A stretch of DNA of 64,000 nt. Origin: Mycoplasma_H phocimorsus (GTDB lineage: Bacteria > Bacillota_I > Bacilli_A > Mycoplasmatales > Metamycoplasmataceae). A program made the translations under genes and the position numbers. Under the pieces are notes generated by a model. It did no database searches and was not told the origin of the DNA. It saw only the letters and a program-made list of their open reading frames with translations. The stretch is taken from the NCBI RefSeq assembly GCF_030077865.1, contig NZ_JASDDP010000024.1. One strand, given 5' to 3'. Below, piece by piece: positions 41,507 through 53,803 of the stretch (the stretch's first letter is position 1; each line of letters begins with the position of its first letter).

Positions 41507-42868
41507 ATGTTTATTACAAAAGAAATAAAAGAACAATTTATAGTAAAAGGTGTTTCTGAAGCCGACAATATTATTAATATTGTTAAGGAAAATAATTATA
41601 TATCAGATTATTTATCAGAAAATAAATCATATGTTTACATAGAAAATAAAGAAAAATATTCAAAGAAAAACTTTGAAACACTAGTTAAAGCATTAGTAGC
41701 TAAAAAAAGATGCTGTACAATAGATGCTGTTTCATTTATTGGTGATAAGTTAAAAATGCATGATATTATTTCAATATTTTTAAATACATATATTTTTGAA
41801 AAACACATTTTATGAAATCAAAAAACAACAGAAAAAAATAAAAAAGCTGAAATTCAATTATATGTTGAAAATATGGAACAATATCAAGATTTAATTAATG
41901 AAGTTGTAGTTAAAGCGGAACAAACAAACTTTGCTAGAGATCTTCAAATAATGCCGCCTAATATTTGCAATTCAGAATTTTTAGCTGACTACATTAAGGA
42001 AAAAGCTTTAGAAATAAATGATGAAAACTTTAGCTTTAAAATTCTTAATAAAAAAGAAATTGAAGAATTAAAAATGGGCTTATTACTTTCGGTAAATAAA
42101 GGTAGTGTTTATGAGCCAAGAGTTGTAGTTCTTGAGTATAAAGGTAATCCGCAATCAAGTGAAAAAACAGTTATCGTTGGAAAAGGAATTACTTTTGATT
42201 CTGGCGGTTATTCTCTTAAACCAGCTAGTTATATTTTAGGAATGAAATATGATATGTCTGGTAGTGCGATTGCTGCCAGCGCCTTATTAGGGGCAGCAAA
42301 ATTAAAAGCCAAAAAAAACATTTCAGCTATTATGATGATAACAGATAATAGAATTAATGGTGATGCTTCGCTTCCAGATTCAGTTTGAAAATCAATGAAT
42401 GGAAAAACGGTTGAAGTTAATAATACTGATGCTGAAGGAAGGCTTGTTCTTGCCGATGGTCTTACATATGCAATTAGAAATCTTAATGCGACAAGAGTTA
42501 TTGATATTGCTACTTTAACAGGGGCAATAAAAGTAGCACTTGGAAGAACATTTACTGGTTTATGAGCTACAGAATCAAGATTTTTATTTGAATTTAAAAC
42601 GGCTGCCAGAAAAGCTGATGAATTAGTTTGACAAATGCCTTATCATGAGGATTTTGCTGAATTTATTAAGTCTTCAAAAGTTGCCGATTTAAAAAATACT
42701 GACCTTTCAGCAACTGGTGGATCTTCAATTTCTGCATTTATGTTTTTAAAAGAATTTAGCGAAAATCTTCCTCATATTCACCTTGATATTGCTGGAACAG
42801 CAAAATCAGCCGAAGAACCAGTTGGTGTAATGGTTAAAACATTAATTAATTACGCATTAGAAAAATAA
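41507..42868 (+). CDS. pepA: Leucyl aminopeptidase (M17)
   Basis: 453 aa; removes N-terminal residues from peptides. VGKGITFDSGGYSLKP and YDMSGSA supply Lys and Asp ligands, and VEVNNTDAEGRLVLAD is the M17 signature. The N-terminal domain is reduced. UGA codons (IHFYIF W and others) are Trp. Last gene of the rnjB operon. Confidence 0.93.
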
Positions 42869-42880
42869 TTAAATTTAAGT

Positions 42881-42912
42881 AAATCAAGCACAACTATATG
42901 CTTGATTTTTAA
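42881..42912 (+). terminator. Terminator after pepA
   Basis: AAATCAAGCA / TGCTTGATTT hairpin with T-tail. Confidence 0.75.
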
Positions 42913-43002
42913 TTAATTAAAGTTTATATATTAAGCAGATATTAGCACTTTTATACTTATTTTTTATTACATATAATTTATAATTATAAAAAAGGAGACA
43001 TA

Positions 43003-44277
43003 ATGAAGATGGGCGGTAAAAATATTTTCAAATATATAAAGCTTTTATTAATCCCCTTTGTATCATTTGGTCCGTTTTTATTAAGTATTTATTATAAAAG
43101 TAATTCAACATTTAATATTAAATATCAAAATACTAATAATATTGAAACTAATCAATTAATCAAAAAATATAATAATAAAGTTGATGTACCTTTAACATTC
43201 CCTAAAGCTAAAAATGGTTTAATTTTTATTAATTGAGTTGATATAAAAAATAATTTTCCATTAAATTTTATCCCCGCAGGCGAACAAAGAGATATTATTT
43301 TGCAACCTTATTTAATCAAAGAATATAATAATTTTTCTAGTAAAAAAATGCTTTTCTTACAACTTATTGAACAAAATATTTTAAATCAAGAATTTGAATA
43401 TGTTGCTTTAATTAAAGAAATTCTTAATAAAGAAGAATATGCAACTGGATATAACAAATATAATTTACAAAGAGAATTTATTTTAATGATAGACGAGTTT
43501 AATGATGACATTTTTTATAAAAAAACACTTATTAAAAACGTTATGCCATTACAAGAGCAAAAAAATAAACTTAAATTACAATCTAATCAAGGTTTCGTTG
43601 TTCATGAAGTTGAGGGCAAATCGCCATTGATTGATAGTAGTATTAATACACATAAAATTAATAATAGTTCATTTTTAAATAAATTTTTTAATTTTTTCTC
43701 TAATAATAGTACCACTATATTAAGCGCAATATATAGCGCTCTAAGTTTAGCAACTGTTTCTGGTATTGGTTATAGTGTTTATAAAGGTATTAAAGATAAA
43801 AAAGATTGAGAAGATGGTGCTAAACAACTAGAAGAAGACTTAAAGGCTAAATCTACTTATACATTTCAGTTTGAAACATATAAATTAAATAATGACGATT
43901 TTAAATGAAAAGTATTTAAATATTCAAGCGATGATATAAATACGGATCAAAATAATTGGGAAGAAATAACTCAGGAATTAATTGATGTTATTAATATTAA
44001 TAATAATTTATTCACATTTGAATTTAAATATAATCCAAAATATAATAAAAATAATAGATTAATCATATACTACGAAAAACAGAATAAAAATGATAATAAT
44101 AATTTTACTCTACAACAAGCTGATTATTCATATGATATTTATTTATGAAATTTTTATGATAAGAAAAATAATATGGAAATAGATGTTTATGATAGACATA
44201 AAAAAAATAAAATTGGAAAACTTAAATTAAATAAAAAAGAAAAACACGAAATTCAAATTAAATCCCCTTCAAGATAA
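43003..44277 (+). CDS. Surface protein, TTFKIKY subfamily, intact member
   Basis: 424 aa, function unknown. ATG 43003 after AAAGGAGAC; TATAAT-type -10 near 42970. Signal helix at about 6-30 without lipobox. The N-terminal block is STFNIKYQNTNNIETNQ ... LTFPKAKNGLIFINW, also found in the genes at 56633 and the 31926 pseudogene. Residues 130-230 are Lys/Gln-rich. One membrane helix lies at about 236-261 (TILSAIYSALSLATVSGIGY), ending YKGIKDKKDW, and a 160-residue C-terminal domain follows. If the signal is cleaved, the C-terminal domain is cytoplasmic. Confidence 0.75.
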
Positions 44278-44285
44278 TATACATT

Positions 44286-44316
44286 AAAAACATCGGTGTA
44301 TTTTGCCGATGTTTTT
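44286..44316. terminator. Bidirectional terminator
   Basis: AAAAACATCGG / CCGATGTTTTT hairpin between the convergent 43003 gene and rluB. Confidence 0.75.
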
Positions 44317-45022
44317 AATTATATCTTGAATATTTTAATTTTTTAATTTCAAATGGCTTAATTATACGATATTCGCCAATATTCATTTTATCAACATTTA
44401 AAAATGAATATGATCTACGGTGCAAGTTTATAACTTTTTTATTGAATTTTTCAAATATTAACTTTACATGATGATAACTACCCTGATGTAAAGTAATTTT
44501 ATAAAATTTATCTATAAGATGGGTTATTTTATGATAACTCATCTTTTCATTAATAAAAAAGTTTTTATTGATTTCTTTCAATTCAATAGCAGAAAGCGGT
44601 TTATCGATTTCTACATTATATTCTCTTTCAATTTTAAAAGAAGGATGTGAAAGTAAATGTGTTAAATTGCCATCATTAGTAATAATAATTGCTCCAGTAG
44701 TATCCTTATCTAATCTACCCACTGTATAAATTCTTTTTGAAGAAGGAATTAAATCAACTACTAAATTTTGATGATGTTTATCATTTGAAGAACATACATA
44801 TCCTTTTGGTTTATTTAATAAATAATATTCTTTTTTTTCAATGTTAATTTGCTTATTATCAATAAGAATAATATCGTTCTCATTACATTTATCACCTAGT
44901 TTAGCAACTTTATCATTAATTTTGACTTTATTTTGTTCAATAAGTTTTTCTGCTTTTCTTCTAGAGCAAATTCCTGATTGAGCTATTAATTTTTGTATTC
45001 TTATATTACATTCATTTTTCAT
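44315..45022 (-). CDS. rluB: 23S/16S rRNA pseudouridine synthase (RluB/RsuA family)
   Basis: 235 aa. S4-like N-terminal domain (RIQKLIAQSGICSRRKAEKL), then YLLNKPKGYVCS and the catalytic Asp in VGRLDKDTTGAIIITNDG. The member assignment to RluB rather than RsuA is a guess. Its start overlaps the nadD-yqeK end by 11 bases. Confidence 0.88.
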   Translation of the reverse strand: MKNECNIRIQKLIAQSGICSRRKAEKLIEQNKVKINDKVAKLGDKCNENDIILIDNKQINIEKKEYYLLNKPKGYVCSSNDKHHQNLVVDLIPSSKRIYTVGRLDKDTTGAIIITNDGNLTHLLSHPSFKIEREYNVEIDKPLSAIELKEINKNFFINEKMSYHKITHLIDKFYKITLHQGSYHHVKLIFEKFNKKVINLHRRSYSFLNVDKMNIGEYRIIKPFEIKKLKYSRYN

Positions 45023-46064
45023 ATATTTTTATTCCTTGCTCCGAAAGCTTATCTTTAACATTTTCATATTCATGATTAACAACAGCTTTAAAACCTTCAT
45101 CAAAATCATTTAAAACTAACTTTCTTATTTTTTCTATTCCTGGGTATTTTCTGCCACGACATATTTTATCGGCAATAAATACACACTTATCAAGCCAACT
45201 TAATTCTAATGCCATTGTAGTATGTTTTTTTATAGCTTCAACAATTTCATCATCATCAATTAAGTATACATTTTTTGCTCAAGCAGCACCACACAACTGA
45301 TGATATTCATGGGGTTGAACATTTATATTACCATAATATCTCTTAATAAATTTTTTAGACTTTTCTTCATCTCATTCTTTTGCTATATCATGAAAAATTG
45401 CTGCAACATAAGCTTTTTGAGAATCAAAATTATGTGCTTTTGCAATTTTTCTTGCGAATTCACCTGCATAATGTCCGTGCTTAGCTCTTCAATAGCTAGC
45501 ACTTGAATTTACTAATGCTTCAATATATAATTTATTTTTGCCTATGTATTCTTGTACATTTTTATTTACACATGAAAGATCGCCTTTACGATAGTTAGTG
45601 CTTGATTGCTCATAAATATCATTATTAATAAGTTTCATATTAAAACGTTTAATATTAATTTTATTAATATTTTTACTGCGTTTATATACACACATTTTAC
45701 TGTTTTTAGCAATAAAATCAATATATTCTCATTTATGTAATTTAGGAAGATTATCACTACCAATAATTAAAAATAATTCATCATTAGGATGCTTATGCTT
45801 AAAGTATTTAATTGTTTCAAATGTATAACTTTTTCCTTTTCTATCAACTTCAAAAGTAGATATTTCCATTTTATCTTCTAAGCAAAGTTTAATCATATTT
45901 ATTCTATGAATTGGATCAACTGGCATTTTATTTTTAAATGGATTAATATAAGTTGGAATAAATATTAATTTATCAAGATTTAAATCTGCTATTGCTCTTT
46001 TAGCAATAGCAACATGACCTTTATGTATAGGGTCAAATGACCCTCCGAATAATCCTATTTTCAT
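45012..46064 (-). CDS. nadD: NadD-YqeK fusion
   Basis: 350 aa. Residues 1-195 are nicotinate-nucleotide adenylyltransferase: GLFGGSFDPIHKGHVAIA (HxGH-type), FIPTYINPFK and IIGSDNLPKLHKW. The C-terminal half is an HD hydrolase of YqeK type: HGHYAGEFARKIAKAH, AAIFHDIAKEW (HD motif) and LDKCVFIADKICRGRKYPG; YqeK proteins split Ap4A. In Bacillus the two are separate neighbouring genes. UGA codons occur at Trp in both halves. ATG 46064, no strong ribosome site. The fusion is known in mycoplasmas. Confidence 0.9.
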
Positions 46065-46714
46065 AAATTTAATTATATAGAATAAACAAAAAAGTATTTT
46101 TTAAACTAAATAAAATTTACTTATTAATTTAAAAATAAAATATACAATATTTTCAAAAAATTTTCATTATATAAATTATATACTTATATAAAAATGTTGT
46201 TTATATTACAAAAAAAGCATTTTTTATAGTTTTTTAATATTTAATCAATAATTAACAGAATATATTTAAAAGTTTAATTTTAAAAATAAAAAATTAAATA
46301 AAGTATTTAAAAGTTCTAAAGTAAGTTTTTAAATTTCATTTGTGAATTTTTATATTAAATTTTAACTTTTTTATAAAATGCAATAAGCCAATAAATTAAA
46401 ACTAAAAAATAGCATCAAGTTGATAGAAGTGAGTATAAGAATTGACACAAAAAAGACAATTAAAAATTTAACTTATTTTGACTTGTTTGATTAAAAATAA
46501 TCATATTAAAATTACTAACAGATTAAAATAAGTTAAAACAGATTTAAAAAAGTTAAAATGATTTTATAATGTTTTTATTAACTTAATACTTAAAATATTA
46601 TCAAGTTATTTATTAATTTTAATTATAAATTTACAATAATCTATAATGAATTTAAAATAATAAAAAATACACCTGTTTAATACAGATGCTTTTTTATATA
46701 TAAATTAGTTTAAT
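46065..46714. other. Gene-free AT-rich stretch
   Basis: About 650 bases with no reading frame of useful length in table 4. Holds many A/T runs and AATTAAA/TTTAATT motifs. A weak hairpin CACCTGT/ACAGATG (46670-46690) followed on the minus strand by T-rich sequence may end pepO. No DnaA-box cluster was found. Confidence 0.55.
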
Positions 46715-48634
46715 TTATCAAATAATTGTTCTTTTTTTCTTGTCAATAAACATTTTATCTGTTTCTTTAACATCAAAAAATTCATAAAATGCATCATGAT
46801 TTTGTAATTGAACATTTGCTCTTAATTTACCAGGTGCATGAACATCAGATTTTAGAAGTAATTTTTGATATTGTTCTCTATATTTGCCTTTTCATGAAGA
46901 AGCTCAAGAAATAAAGAATTCTTTTCCATCAAAATCTTTTTCACTTTTAGCAGCTTCATAAGCAGCAGCCAAACCGCCTAAGTCAGCAATATTTTCGGAT
47001 ACAGTTAATTTACCATTACATGTCCCTATATTTTCACCAAGTGAAATTCCATCAAATAATTTAATAACTTTAGTCTTTTTCTTATTAAATGCAGCCCGAT
47101 CTTTATTTGTTCATCAATTGTTTAAATTACCTTTTTCATCAAATTGAGAACCATTATTATCAAATGCGTGCGAAATTTCATGAGCTATTACTGCCCCAAT
47201 TGAACCATAATTTTGTGATGAAGAATAATCTGAATATGAATAAAATGGTTTTTGTAAAATAGCAGCTGGGAAAACTATTACATTATGAAATGGATGAAAA
47301 TAAGCATTTACTACAGCTGGTGACATACTTCAGTAATCTCTTACTACAGGTTTTAAGTATTGTGAAAATCTATATTCCATTTTAATTCTTTTAAAATTAA
47401 TGATATTATCTAGAATATTACCTTCTTCCCCCTTTATAGTAGTTATAAACTTATCATAATATGGTTCATATTTTTCAGGATAACCAATCATTTTTTTAAG
47501 AGATGAAAGTTTAATTATGGCTTTTTGTATAGTTTCTTTTCCTAATCAAGTATTTTGTTCTAATCTATTTTTATAAATACTGATCATTTTATCAACCATA
47601 TTTTCTACATTTTTCTTTGCATCTTGTCCAAATTCTCTTTTACCAAAATAAATACCAAATGGCATATTAAAAAATGAAATTGCTAAATCAATTGTATATT
47701 TTTCTTCAGCCTTCATAGACTTAATGCCTGTAATTGCTTTATTATATTCAAAAGCAATTTCTCTAGCTTCTTCAGAAAGGAGAGGCATGCTTGAAGTAAT
47801 AAAATCTACTAACATCAAACTTTTAAAATTTTCAAAAGTTTGTACATTATAAATTTTCTTTAATGCTTTAATAAATCTTGGATTATCTTCAATAATTGTC
47901 TCTACATCTTCTTTAACTAAAGATTTAGTAATTTTTTCTAAATTAAATAATTTTTGTTTTTTATCTATATCTTTTATTTTAAAAATATTGTATGAAGCAA
48001 CATAATTAGCTCTTTCCTGAGCTGTTTTAGACATTTTTATTAAACTTTGATCAAAATTAATTGCACCTTGTACTAATTTAATTGCCTTTTCTTCTTCCAT
48101 ACCATATAGTTTAAGTAATTTTACCTTAACATTTTTTCAAATAGTAAGAAGATGAGTTGCCATTTTTTTATTTTTATAGTAACTTTTTTCAGGTAGTATT
48201 AAACTTGGTGAACCCATTGCTAAAACTTGTTTAGAACTATCTTTAAAATCTTGAACAACATCAAAATCAATTGGCATAAGAAAACCATTTAGTAATAATT
48301 TTTTGTAGTTCTTATTAATATCTTCATATGAGGAAAGTGAATTAATTATTTCTTCATATTTTTTAATTGGACTGAATCCCATTTTGTCTTTTGCTGTTTT
48401 ACCTCTTAATAATTTATAAAATAAAACAAAATTATAAAGCGTTTTATCCTTTAAATTTTTAACATCTTTCACTAATTCCAATGTTAAAGCTTTTCTTTTC
48501 TTTTCTATCAATTTACTTAGTTCTTCAAATCCGCTAACAGAAGCTTTGTCATCATCAATTTTTGCTTTTTCTAATCACTCCCTATTTACTTCTTCATAAA
48601 AATCATCCTTTAAATTTTTTAAGTTATATTTCAT
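46715..48634 (-). CDS. pepO: M13 family zinc endopeptidase
   Basis: 639 aa. The neprilysin-like zinc site is HEISHAF (HExxH), with ENIADLGG as the third-ligand block (ExxxD), PAAILQKPFY and the C-terminal HAPGKLRANVQLQN. No signal peptide is seen, so it is likely an intracellular oligopeptidase. Start ATG 48634 after GGGGGGACAT. At least ten UGA codons are Trp; the last residue before the stop is Trp. Confidence 0.93.
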
Positions 48635-48683
48635 ATGTCCCCCCTATAAAAATATGTTTAAATTATATAAAAATTGTATAAAA

Positions 48684-48713
48684 AATGTTTAAAAAGAAAA
48701 CTTTTTAAACATT
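48684..48713 (-). terminator. Hairpin between mgtE and pepO
   Basis: AATGTTTAAAAAG / CTTTTTAAACATT with short loop AAAA; lies between the mgtE stop and pepO start. Likely ends mgtE transcripts. Confidence 0.6.
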
Positions 48714-48749
48714 CGAATATTTAATTTATACAAAAAATTTATATATAAA

Positions 48750-50186
48750 TTAAATAATAACTGCTGTGCTTGGAGGATATATAAGTAGTAATACAGCTAA
48801 AGTAATTCCGAAAAAAATTAATGTAGAAATTGCATCTGTCATAGTTGAAAGTAAAGGTGCTGACATAACTGCTGGATCACGTTTTAATTTTATAGCAATA
48901 ATAGGAATAATTGTCCCAAGAAATTTTGAAAAAATAATTACTATAAATAAAGATAATGATGAAACTAAAGAAATAATTATAAATGGAGCTGGATGAGCTG
49001 TTAAAGAATTATAAGAAGTAGAAAGAAAATATATTAATAATCTTGCAAAATTAACAGCAAATAATATGCTGCCAGTCACAACACTAACATTAAATTCTTT
49101 TCATATTGCCTTTTTAAAATCACTTTTCTCTATTTCACCTAATGCATATGCCCGCATAATTGTTGTAGCAGATTGACTTCCAGCATTACCAGCTGATCCA
49201 CTAATGACTGGAACCATGCCAGTAATTACGGCAGTTGTTATAATTGCAGAAATTGCTGTTAAAGAAAGAGCCTTTTCAGCTACTCCAGTAAATTTTTCAA
49301 TAATTAATTGAGAAAGTGTTGAACCTATTAAAAGTAATATTAATCAAAATACCCGAGATTTAACAATTGATCAGTTAGATTTTTTTAAATATTCTTTTTC
49401 TGATTCTTTATCAGAAATAGCAGCCATTTTATAAATATCTTCGGTAGCCGCTTCATTAATAGCATCAATAATATCATCAGAAGTAATCATTCCAACCACA
49501 AAATCATTTTTATCAACAACCGGAATAGAAGACATATCATGTTCAGCAAAAACTTGAGATGCATATTCAATTTTATCAGTAGTTTTTACACTGGCAACAG
49601 GGAACATTACTTCATTAATTTTAGTCCCTTCTTCAGCAAAAACAATATCCTCTAGTAAAGCTCCGCCAACAAGTTTACGATTTTCATTTACAACAAAAAA
49701 GTAATGAGAAAGTTCAGCATTTTTCTTTTCATATAAACGCTTAATTTTATTTAGGCCATTTTTACAATATGATGTATCTTTAAGCAAAACAATATCAACA
49801 GCAGCGATACTACCAACTTCATCATCTTTATAGTTTAAAATTACATTAATAATATTTCTTTTTTCTTTAGGTGTTATTTCTAAAATTCTTTTAGCAATTA
49901 AAGCGGGCATTTCTTCAAGAAGATCGGCCAATTCATCAGTTTGAAGAATATTAAGAATTTCAGTATTATCACTTTCAAGAATTTTTTCAACAATTTTTTG
50001 TTGAATATCGGGTTCAAAATAAGAAAAAAGTTCAGCAGCATCTTCGGTTCCAATTACTCTTAAAAGAAAAAAAATTTGTGATGCAGATGCATTTTCCAAT
50101 TCATAAGCAACATCAGCAATAGGAGTATTATTAATGTATGTTCTAATTTCATTAATATTTTTATTATTAATAATATCAATCAACAT
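48750..50186 (-). CDS. mgtE: Magnesium transporter MgtE
   Basis: 478 aa. Cytoplasmic N-domain (superhelix), two CBS domains (HYFFVVNENRKLVGGALLED and SSIPVVDKNDFVVGMITSDD) sensing Mg2+, a plug helix, then five membrane helices with SGSAGNAGSQSATTI and the DPAVMSAPLLSTMTDA pore block. Directly after cdaA with a 12-base gap, so both are one minus-strand unit. Several UGA codons are Trp. Confidence 0.94.
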
Positions 50187-50198
50187 AAATCCCCCCTT

Positions 50199-50792
50199 TT
50201 AATTTAAGTTTAACATTTCTGATAATTTAGATTGTAGATCTTTAGGATCAACAATAATTGTTTGACTACGTTTAATAAATGAAATAGTACCAGTTTCCTC
50301 ACTTACCACAATTGTTAATGAATCAGAAACTTCCGATATACCAATAGCAGCACGATGTCTAGAACCATATTTATTATCAATAGATTTTTTTGTTATTTTA
50401 TAGAAAGTAGAAGCATAATAAATTTTATTATTTCTAATAATTACAGCGCCATCATGAAGAGGTGAACTTTTTGAAAAAATAGCAATTAAAAGACTTGAAG
50501 AAATATTAGCGTCAAGAATAATTCCATCAGTACGAAGCATATCAAGATTATCAGAATTTTCAATTGTTATAAGTGCGCCAATTTTATGTCTAGAAAGATA
50601 ACTAATGGCTTCTTTAAGCTGATTTATAACCCTTAATTTACTTGAAAGAGCTAAAATTAAGTTTTGTTTAGATCTTTTTAAACGCGTTTTTTCTTTAATA
50701 TAACTTATTAATAAAAAAACGACAAATCCTAAAATAATAAACAAAATAGTGGATGATAAAGCTATTAAAATATTGATTTGATTCTTTTCCAT
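50199..50792 (-). CDS. cdaA: Diadenylate cyclase, membrane form
   Basis: 197 aa. Makes c-di-AMP from two ATP. One N-terminal membrane helix (ILIALSSTILFIILGFVVFLL), a short coiled region, then the DAC domain with SPLHDGAVII and GSRHRAAIGIS, the DGA and RHR motifs. A single helix instead of three is the mycoplasma CdaM form. Upstream of mgtE; c-di-AMP controls K+ and osmotic balance, so a link with Mg2+ uptake is plausible. Confidence 0.92.
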   Translation of the reverse strand: MEKNQINILIALSSTILFIILGFVVFLLISYIKEKTRLKRSKQNLILALSSKLRVINQLKEAISYLSRHKIGALITIENSDNLDMLRTDGIILDANISSSLLIAIFSKSSPLHDGAVIIRNNKIYYASTFYKITKKSIDNKYGSRHRAAIGISEVSDSLTIVVSEETGTISFIKRSQTIIVDPKDLQSKLSEMLNLN

Positions 50793-50892
50793 ATTAATAC
50801 CATCCTCAATAAATATTATTATTTATTATATATTAATAATAAGCAAAAATACATTTATTTAATATAATTAAGAATATTATGAAAGGATAAAA

Positions 50893-52080
50893 ATGAAGAA
50901 ATTTATTGACGATTTAGAATTAAAAGACAAAAAAGTTTTAATAAGAGTCGATTTTAATGTTCCTATTAACGAGAATGGTGAAATTACTTCTTTAAAAAGA
51001 ATTAAAGCCGCTCTTCCTACAATTGAAAAAGTTATTAACGATGGAGGAAAAGCAATTTTATTCTCACATCTTGGAAGAATTAAAGAAGAAAATGATTTAG
51101 CTAAAAATAATCTAGAGCCAGTAGCACAAGCATTAGCAGATTTATTACAAAAAAATGTTACTTTTGTTAAACAAACAAGAGGAGCTAATTTAGAAGAAGC
51201 TATTAGAAGAATGCAAAATGGTGACGTTTTATTAGTACAAAATACAAGATATGAAGATTTAGAAGGTAAAAAAGAATCAAAAAATGATCCTGAATTAGGC
51301 AAATATTGAGCTTCATTAGGTGATTTATTTATTAATGATGCTTTTGGTACAGCACATAGAGCACATGCTTCAAATGTTGGGATAGCATCAAATATTGAAA
51401 TATCTGCTTTAGGTTATTTAATGAATAAAGAAGTTGAAGCATTAAATAAAATTGTAAATGCACCAAAAGAACCTTATGTAGCTATTATTGGTGGAGCTAA
51501 AATTAGTGATAAAATTGGTATTTTAGAATCATTAGTTAAAAAAGTAGATAAATTATTAATTGGTGGTGGAATGGCCTATACGTTTCTTAAAGCGATGGGA
51601 CACACAATTGGTAATTCATTACTAGAAGAAGAAAAACTTGAATATGCTACTAAATTTATGGAAGAGCATGCAGATAAAGTTGTGCTTCCTATTGATTCAG
51701 CAAATGCTACAGCATTTAAAGATATGGAACCTGTATTTTCAGGAAGAGATATTCCTGAAGGATATATGGGATTAGATTTAGGACCTGAGTCAATTGAGCT
51801 ATTTGTAAAATCACTTGATGGTGCAAAAACAGTGTTTTGAAATGGACCAATGGGTGTTACTGAATTTGAAAACTTCAAATATGGAACATTTGATGTAGCT
51901 AAAAAAATTAGTGAATTAAAAGATGTTTATAGTGTAGTTGGTGGAGGAGATTCAGTTGCAGCTATTGAAAAACTTAAATTTGAAGATAAGTTTTCTCATA
52001 TTTCAACAGGTGGTGGAGCCTCTTTAGAATTACTAGAAGGCAAAAAATTACCTGGTGTTGAATCAATTCAAGATAAGTAA
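50893..52080 (+). CDS. pgk: Phosphoglycerate kinase
   Basis: 395 aa; ATP-forming step of lower glycolysis. VLIRVDFNVPINENGEI, HLGRIKEEND, LVQNTRYED, FGTAHRAHASN and the C-terminal WNGPMGVTEFENF and SHISTGGGASLE are present. Two UGA codons are Trp. ATG 50893 after GAAAGGA; single gene with terminator. Confidence 0.96.
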
Positions 52081-52111
52081 TTATTTTTTTATTATTAAAA
52101 CAAATATATTA

Positions 52112-52140
52112 AAAAAGAGTGAGCACAATTCACTCTTTTT
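52112..52140. terminator. Bidirectional terminator
   Basis: AAAAAGAGTGA / TCACTCTTTTT hairpin between convergent pgk and dinB. Confidence 0.8.
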
Positions 52141-53387
52141 TAATATTTAATTTTTTCTTTTCTAATAAATGATTCATTATCTTGATCAAGAAACTTAAGT
52201 TTTGGTTTTTGAATTGAGTTATTATTAATAATATCACTTGCCTTAATAAGTGTATTACTGCCCATAATTGAGTTAACATGAGTAATTAATTTATCTTCTT
52301 TGTATCGCGGTTTAATTTCTTCAAAAATTGATTTTTGAAAATATATATTATTTTTATATTGCAATTCACTAATACCAAACCCCAATCCTTTTATAGGTTT
52401 ATTATTTCAATATTCCTTAAATAAAAATTGCGCTATTTCATTAAGCTTTGTTTCTGTTTCTATATATTGTTTAGATTTAAATTGCTTATTTATAAATGAA
52501 TTTTGGTCATCATATTTTATAGAAATAATAGCCACTTTTCCAAGCATATTTCTATTTTTAGCTTTAATTCAAACTGAAGCAACTAATTCAGATAATAAGT
52601 AAGAAATATCGTTAATATTATCAATACTAAGAAAATCAATGCTTTTAATATTACTAATTGATTTAGGAGTATACATTTCTTCGCGTTTAATAATTTCAAT
52701 TCCATTAAGATTATTTCAATAGTTTAAATAAGTATTTTTAAAAATTTCTTTAATAATATTTTTATTTTTAAAAGAGCGATAAAACTCTCCTATAGTATTA
52801 ATATTATTACTTCTTAATTTATTTTCAAGCGACTTACCAATTCCAAAATATTCTCTTATATCTAAATGAAAAAAACGCTTTTCAATTTCATTTGGATATG
52901 TAAATAAAATACCATAAGGTTTAGCTAAATTAGTACTCATTTTAGCTAAAAAATATGTAGTTGATATACCTATTGAAATAGGAATACCAAATTTTAACTT
53001 AATATCTTTTTGAATTCTTTTTGCTAGAGTAACGCTTGTAGTTTTAATATTACTTTTATTAATTAAATGTGTGACATCAATAAAACACTCATCTATAGAA
53101 AATATTTGTATTTTATTTGAATAATTATTTATTATATATTCAAATATTTGATTACTTATTTTCATAAAATGAGCAAAATTAGGACTTCTTCATATAGTCC
53201 CTGGAGCAATTTTAGATATTTCATGACGATACATTCCGACCCTAGCGCCCATTTTTTTAGCTTCGTAACTTAGTGAAATAGCAATACTTTTCCCTATAGC
53301 TACCATTTTATTTTGTAATTCAGGATGAATAATTCTTAAAGCACTAACAAAATAGCTGTCAAAGTCAATATGAAAAATAATATTCAT
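52140..53387 (-). CDS. dinB: Y-family DNA polymerase (DinB/UmuC-like)
   Basis: 415 aa; translesion DNA synthesis. FHIDFDSYFVSAL has the first catalytic Asp, SIDECFIDVT the Asp-Glu pair, GISTTYFLAKMSTNLAKPYG the fingers/palm block, then an HhH domain and little finger. Nearest to the Firmicute UvrX/YqjW-type pols in its SYEAKKMGARVG. UGA codons are Trp. The start overlaps the iscU stop by one base. Confidence 0.88.
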
Positions 53388-53803
53388 TATTTTTCAATTC
53401 TTTCTTTAACAGCTAGATATATTAAATTGGCACAATCATAACGATTTAAATGAGTTTTAACATTATTAAAAACATTTAAATCGCCTATTATATTTTCATA
53501 TTTAATTTCCATATTAATTAATTGATTATATTTTTGAAGAATATTTAAAATTTCATCTTTAGTTTTATTATTAATTGTTTCAATCATAATATCACTTGAT
53601 GCAACACAAATTGCGCAACCATTTGTTTTATGTTCAAAAAAATAAAAAGAATCTTTATTTTCCATTTTAAGAATTATTTTATCTACACATCTATTACTAT
53701 ATTTAGTAAAATTATCTTCTTCAGTTAAATTATTATTAGCAAACTTAGGATTAGAATATCGTGATGTTATTAATTGGATTTTATATTTTTGGTCTATTAT
53801 CAT
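53387..53803 (-). CDS. Fe-S scaffold protein (IscU/SufU family)
   Basis: 138 aa. Three conserved cysteines: NRCVDKI, TNGCAICVASSD (two of Cys) and RYDCANL. It differs from SufU in missing a typical N-terminal helix, but the family is clear. No cysteine desulfurase lies next to it, which is unusual, since sufS and sufU usually pair. Start ATG 53803 overlaps the ECF gene end. Confidence 0.82.
   Translation of the reverse strand: MIIDQKYKIQLITSRYSNPKFANNNLTEEDNFTKYSNRCVDKIILKMENKDSFYFFEHKTNGCAICVASSDIMIETINNKTKDEILNILQKYNQLINMEIKYENIIGDLNVFNNVKTHLNRYDCANLIYLAVKERIEK

Noticed and set aside
46065..46714. Replication origin candidate in the AT-rich gap
   Set aside because: No dnaA or dnaN nearby and no cluster of TTATCCACA-type boxes; only A/T runs.
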